In this document: positions 60,331 to 64,000 of the stretch, piece by piece | Layout: each line of letters opens with the position of its first letter | Numbering within the stretch: position 1 is the first letter of the stretch | Assembly (NCBI GenBank): GCA_949130495.1 | Contig: OX422220.1 | Location: 11,701,133 to 11,765,132 of the forward strand | DNA length: 64,000 bases | Direction of reading: 5' to 3' | Source: Sambucus nigra | Lineage: Eukaryota > Streptophyta > Magnoliopsida > Dipsacales > Adoxaceae | Made by a program: the position numbers and the translations under genes | Notes under the pieces: generated by a model | What the model was told of the DNA's origin: nothing | The model's input: the letters and a program-made list of their open reading frames with translations, nothing else | The model's database searches: none

Positions 60331-60829
60331 AAGCTGAATCTTATTCCGTAAGATTTGTCAGAGACTTATGTTTCAAGATTTGTGTAACGCGGTGCGGCAA
60401 AATCACATGTATCACGGTTAGAATTATATTCAATAGAGTATCAAATGTATCAAGTTCCAAATAACAGTGGTGATGGGTTATGATGTAGAGTAATACTGCA
60501 AGGTTAGTCTTGAAGTGGGTCAACTGACTGTTGGAAAAAAGGGTGGACAATCCGAAACCAGTAAGGGCTTCTTCCACTAGAGAATCTAATTACACTTCCA
60601 TAAAATTGAGTTAAATTTTTGGTGAGAATGGAACAAAATTCAAGACTGAATTCGAAAGGTACAAATGGAAAATATTAAACATAGAAGGAAAATTTATATA
60701 TATATCATAACTACACATAATCAATGGTGAATACTAAAATAGTTTGTAATTTATTAAGAATGTCATAATTTAGGGATATCTGATATACACGTGATAACCT
60801 ATCATTTTAGGAAGAATATGATTAATCAT
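60331..60829. other. Unassigned stretch between G3 interior and the Athila-like LTR
   Basis: AT-rich, no feature recognised. It may hold the end of G3's interior or the start of the next LTR. Confidence 0.4.
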
Positions 60830-61499
60830 GAATCAAAACACTTATTCCCCTCTATACTTATGCATTTTAGCCCCCTTGGGTACTTTAATTCCGATAATTA
60901 TGCTCGATAACTAGACAACCTCCGTTTTATAGGCTAACGTGTTATTTGAAGTATTATTGAGTGTTTGTATGTATTATGGTGCTTAGTGTGAAGTTTGGGT
61001 GCATTCCGATAAAATTTTGTTGAAGCTCGCACGTTCAGGGGTATTATCGTCATTTCACAGTTTGGGATTTTTTCCCAAATTCTTTATGGGAGTTGAGGCC
61101 CTTAGAATATACTTCGCGTGGCCATGAACGGTGAAAGAATCCGAGTCCAAACGAAGAAGTTATGGATTTTTAATCGAAGAAGAAATAAAAGGAAACCAAC
61201 AAAACACAAACAATTAAATAAAAGACCTTTGTGTCCTGGTCCTTCAAATCGAACTACAGTAAACAAATGCGAAAGAAACTCAGTTGGGTTTTGTCCTTTT
61301 GTTGATGGTCTTTGGCTACAATCCGATTTTAAGAAGGTTTTGGCTTTTGGTCTAAAAACTTGCAAATGGGTCTTTGGGCATTTTAGATATATCAGGTCTC
61401 GGCTAGAACGGATTGGATAATGTCTCAGTTTAAACCAAATGAAATGATGGTCTTATGCTAATACCATGGCAGGTCTCGGCTTGAGCAATCAATGGGTTG

Positions 61500-61615
61500 T
61501 TCTGCTATGACCGGTCGATCAGCATTGCCCCACCGGCAGATCGGTGTTCCTTTTTTTTTTGCCTAGCGCTAATGCAGTATACTTTGCCCTTGGGACCAAT
61601 CGATTGGGTCCCCAC
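61500..61615. repeat. Palindrome group upstream of TATA in the Athila-like LTR
   Basis: GACCGGTCGATC (61509), CACCGGCAGATCGGTG (61531-61546) and GGACCAATCGATTGGGTCC (61595-61613). The last is a near-perfect 19-bp palindrome. Confidence 0.75.
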
Positions 61616-61707
61616 CCCCGGAAGACCCGGTGTAGCAAATCGAGCGTGTCCTCTTTCCTTTTTCACTTTTCTTTTCCCTTTTTCTTCAATTTATTTTTGT
61701 AACTTAG

Positions 61708-61718
61708 TATATAAGGAG
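61708..61718 (+). promoter_or_regulatory. TATA box of the Athila-like LTR
   Basis: GTATATAAGGAG, about 100 bp after the palindrome group and followed by TTTGTAAG and T-rich leader sequence. Confidence 0.45.
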
Positions 61719-62628
61719 ACTTGTTTATTTGTAAGATATCTAGTTTTTATCTCTTATTTTTCTTCCTTTTAGTTTAGGAGCTAGGGTTCGAAACATTTGG
61801 GGATTTTGTTGGAGACCACCCCTCTCCTCAATTTTTGTGGGTAATACCCATTTATGTAATCTTCACTTTATCATTCATCTTCGACCTTAAGCTTTATTTC
61901 TTTTATTTCATGCTTTATTTATTTATTCCATGCCTGGAGAAATTATTGTAGTTAATTTATTTATTGTTTGCTTTATATAATTAGTTCTTTTATTTTTTCT
62001 TCTCATCATTCTTAGTGGCTAATTTAGTTTAGGTTGTGTTGGATTTAACTCACCTAAGTGTTGATTGGTTGCTTTGCTATGGTGATGGGTTTTCATGAGT
62101 TTATTTCGATTGGGTTGTTCTTGTTATTACGCCTAGGAGGTTTCACAGGGTATATCACGTATGGTTCATATTTACGACCTTGCGCGTGTAATGTTTGGGG
62201 TATTTATTGATGCCAAAATCATAGTAGGCTTTTATGCAAAATTAGGGGTGTGACAACTCTTGATTTAATTAATTAACGAAACGAGATTCATTCTTAATAA
62301 CTTCTGAACCCATATAACCATTTATACAAATTAACTTGGGGAGAGGGATATCTGTCGCAACCTATAGTTTTTAGTCATTTTGTTAATCTTAGTTTAAATA
62401 CACTCTCCTCGTTATCTTTTTCTTTTTGTTAAAAATCACCATTATACTTTTTTAGAAGTATTAAATCAGTATCATTCTAGCAACTAGTTTTTATGGATTT
62501 TCGATAATCGGACTGGCCACTATACTCTCTTAAAAGAGTGTAGTCATAGTTTAGGTTTTTGTATTGAGTTGGTGAAACAAAAATAACAAGCGTTTTGGCA
62601 CGACGCTACCTTTCACCCTCGATCAAAA

Positions 62629-62646
62629 TGGCACCATTGTCGGGGA
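62629..62646 (+). other. Primer binding site, tRNA-Asp type (Athila-like)
   Basis: TGGCACCATTGTCGGGGA. The known Athila primer site is TGGCGCCGTTGCCGGGGA, complementary to tRNA-Asp; all three differences are CG-site transitions. Established knowledge: tRNA-Asp priming is typical of the Athila lineage of Ty3/gypsy. Confidence 0.75.
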
Positions 62647-62819
62647 CTTTTTTTTTAATTTAATTGATTTAGTACTTCGTATTATCTTTTCCTTTCTATT
62701 TCTATTCTTTGTTAACAACTTTTGAAGGACTTCCACATCTGAGCACGAAGAAACGCCTGAATTTTCAGCCACACATCACTTTGTGGAATTTTCCATCTCA
62801 AGCCTTCTTTGGGGTAAGC

Positions 62820-63119
62820 ATGTCTTATTCCAATTTTTTCGGTAATCGTAATGATAATTATCAAAATCCCCTTAAATCTATGACTATTGATCAATACTTA
62901 CAAGCTCAACAAATGGATACATCTGAAATGTCTTTGGATGAGTATTATCAAAGTAAAGTTATGGATTACGGGAATTTTGAGAATGATTATTCCGATATTG
63001 GGCCTCAAAATCCTTATGATAATAATTTTGAAACGAATTACAAAAGCTTTCAAAATTCTTATGTTAATTATTTTGATAGTAGTTCCGAGGATAATTTCCA
63101 AACTTTTCATTATCAATAA
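62820..63119 (+). CDS. Small Asn/Tyr/Asp-rich protein of the Athila-like element
   Basis: 99 codons from ATG 62820 (MSYSNFFGNRNDNYQNPL) to TAA 63117. The start was chosen because it is the first in the strongly biased region; the frame is open upstream to 62709. The protein is low-complexity and acidic, with TIDQYLQAQQMDTSEMSLDE in the middle. No domain recognised. Its position 190 bp after the primer site matches short leader ORFs of such elements, and 63216-63617 and 63596-63805 continue similar composition in other frames. Function unknown. Confidence 0.4.
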   Translation: MSYSNFFGNRNDNYQNPLKSMTIDQYLQAQQMDTSEMSLDEYYQSKVMDYGNFENDYSDIGPQNPYDNNFETNYKSFQNSYVNYFDSSSEDNFQTFHYQ

Positions 63120-63215
63120 TCCCCACCTCGGCCTTTGACTTTTGGCCAGGGCTTGCTCATGCTTGAACATGAAAATTTTGAAAATCATTATCGGGAATAA
63201 ATATTTGTTGGGAGT

Positions 63216-63617
63216 GTGAGTCGGATTTATTATTTGAATCCGACGATGATTTTTCTTCCGAGACTTTCAAAGTCAAGGAATCTTTTGAACCAAATGGATT
63301 TTCCGCGTACTTTGGAACAAACCATTCTTGACTTGTCCCATGGTATAATAGAGAATGAAAATAAGGAAGAAATGGACTTAGGATCCATTTGCAATAAAAT
63401 GATTTCTTCTTTGGCCCCCAAAGAAGAATTTTTAATTGAAAATAATTGTGTTTCCTTCGAAACTCAATCTTTAAGTGATGATGACTCATCTCTTGAGTTT
63501 GAATTTCTTTCTCCCCCATATTTATTCTATATTAACGAAACGATACAAGTACCCGATGAATTAAAACGTTTAACCCTTTCACCGATGAGGAGTACTTGCT
63601 CGAGTTTCTTTTTATGA
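63216..63617 (+). CDS. Second short frame of the Athila-like leader, function unknown
   Basis: About 133 codons, Ser/Leu/Glu-rich (DFPRTLEQTILDLSHGIIEN, SDDDSSLEFEFLSPPYLFY). It could be the continuation of the preceding frame after a frameshift, because both share an acidic, Asn-rich style. A further frame at 63596-63805 contains CPRC and Pro-rich text. No family recognised; possibly coding only by chance. Confidence 0.3.
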   Translation: MSRIYYLNPTMIFLPRLSKSRNLLNQMDFPRTLEQTILDLSHGIIENENKEEMDLGSICNKMISSLAPKEEFLIENNCVSFETQSLSDDDSSLEFEFLSPPYLFYINETIQVPDELKRLTLSPMRSTCSSFFL

Positions 63618-63805
63618 AGGAATCTTTTCCTCCATGTGCGCCACCTCCTATTCCAATTGCAAAATATTTGGGAGAAAATTCTCCTTTTTTTTGCCCCCGT
63701 TGTGTATTTGTCACCCGTTTTATCCAAATCCCCCATCCTCCCTCCAAATTTTTTAATTGGGGATGGTTCATTTCTTATGCCTTACACATGCCTTCCGTTG
63801 TTTGA

Positions 63806-64000
63806 ATGGAATTCCTATTTTTCAAAAGGTATGCATGAAAGGGAGGGTCCCACATTGATCCTCCAAAGTCAAATGATATTTTGGGTGGACCCTCAAAAAT
63901 TTCAACTTCTATTGTATAGTTAGTTAGAAGTTGAAATTATAGGTTATAAATAAATAGTTTTTATTTTCCTTATTTTTCTTTTTTCTTGCTTCTTGTCTAG
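63806..64000. other. Window end, no feature recognised
   Basis: AT-rich sequence, presumably still inside the Athila-like element. It contains TTATAGGTTATAAATAAATA near 63937. Confidence 0.4.

Larger units (their letters stand above)
60830..62628 (+). mobile_element. Probable 5' LTR of an Athila-like element
   Basis: The left boundary is a guess (TG at about 60829, before ATCAAAACACTTATTCCCCT); the right boundary is set by the primer site at 62629. It holds an ATCGAT palindrome group at 61500-61610 (GACCGGTCGATC, ACCAATCGATTGGGTC), a TATA box near 61710 and a T/C-rich leader. Only one copy is visible, so LTR status rests on these signals. Confidence 0.45.

Overview
This is nuclear DNA of a flowering plant, most likely a eudicot. 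It is AT-rich, dominated by nested LTR retrotransposons, and carries short TA, CA and GA arrays. One recognisable host-gene relic is present, a PAM2 plus RRM fragment of the plant CID (PABP-interacting) family. No intact cellular gene, tRNA, rRNA or CRISPR array was found. Every long coding region carries stops or frameshifts, so the window is a graveyard of elements.

Left part (1-12858). A Ty3/gypsy chromovirus, here G1, lacks only the start of its 5' LTR: LTR, tRNA-iMet primer site, gag, protease, RT, RNase H, integrase, chromodomain, polypurine tract and 3' LTR. It sits in the 3' end of an older long-LTR element, G0, whose 3.4-kb LTR follows. A (CA)13(TA)14(TG)13 palindrome marks their border.

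Middle (13145-26729). A TIR-bounded element carries a decayed gene resembling the plant putative gypsy-type transposon family (PF04195). Next is a three-level nest: a hAT-like element with an 8-bp target duplication, containing a copia-like element C1 (TSD TTACC), which contains a gypsy solo LTR. C1 and a second copy C2 (37961-43437, minus, TSD GGTTG) encode only a coiled-coil plus CCHC protein.

26730-44215 holds a fold-back MITE in a TA microsatellite, the CID pseudogene (minus), and a degenerate minus-strand locus with pararetrovirus-like layout that C2 interrupts.

Right part (44216-60330). A minus-strand gag-only gypsy element is split by a second chromovirus, G2 (45268-53652, TSD GCCCA). 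G2's two LTRs are in INVERTED orientation: the left LTR is reversed and its U3 start abuts the primer site. The gag-only element is also cut at 54241 by the 3.2-kb LTR of G3, whose internal region is essentially non-coding. The window ends in the 5' part of an Athila-like element with a tRNA-Asp-type primer site.

The strongest unexplained pattern is that the LTRs of several families, gypsy and copia-like alike, each carry a cluster of 11-16-bp CG-containing palindromes, either GTCGTTCGAACGAC-like or CGAATCGATTCG-like. Coordinates of ends rest on TG/CA termini, primer sites, polypurine tracts and target duplications read by eye; identities were not computed.
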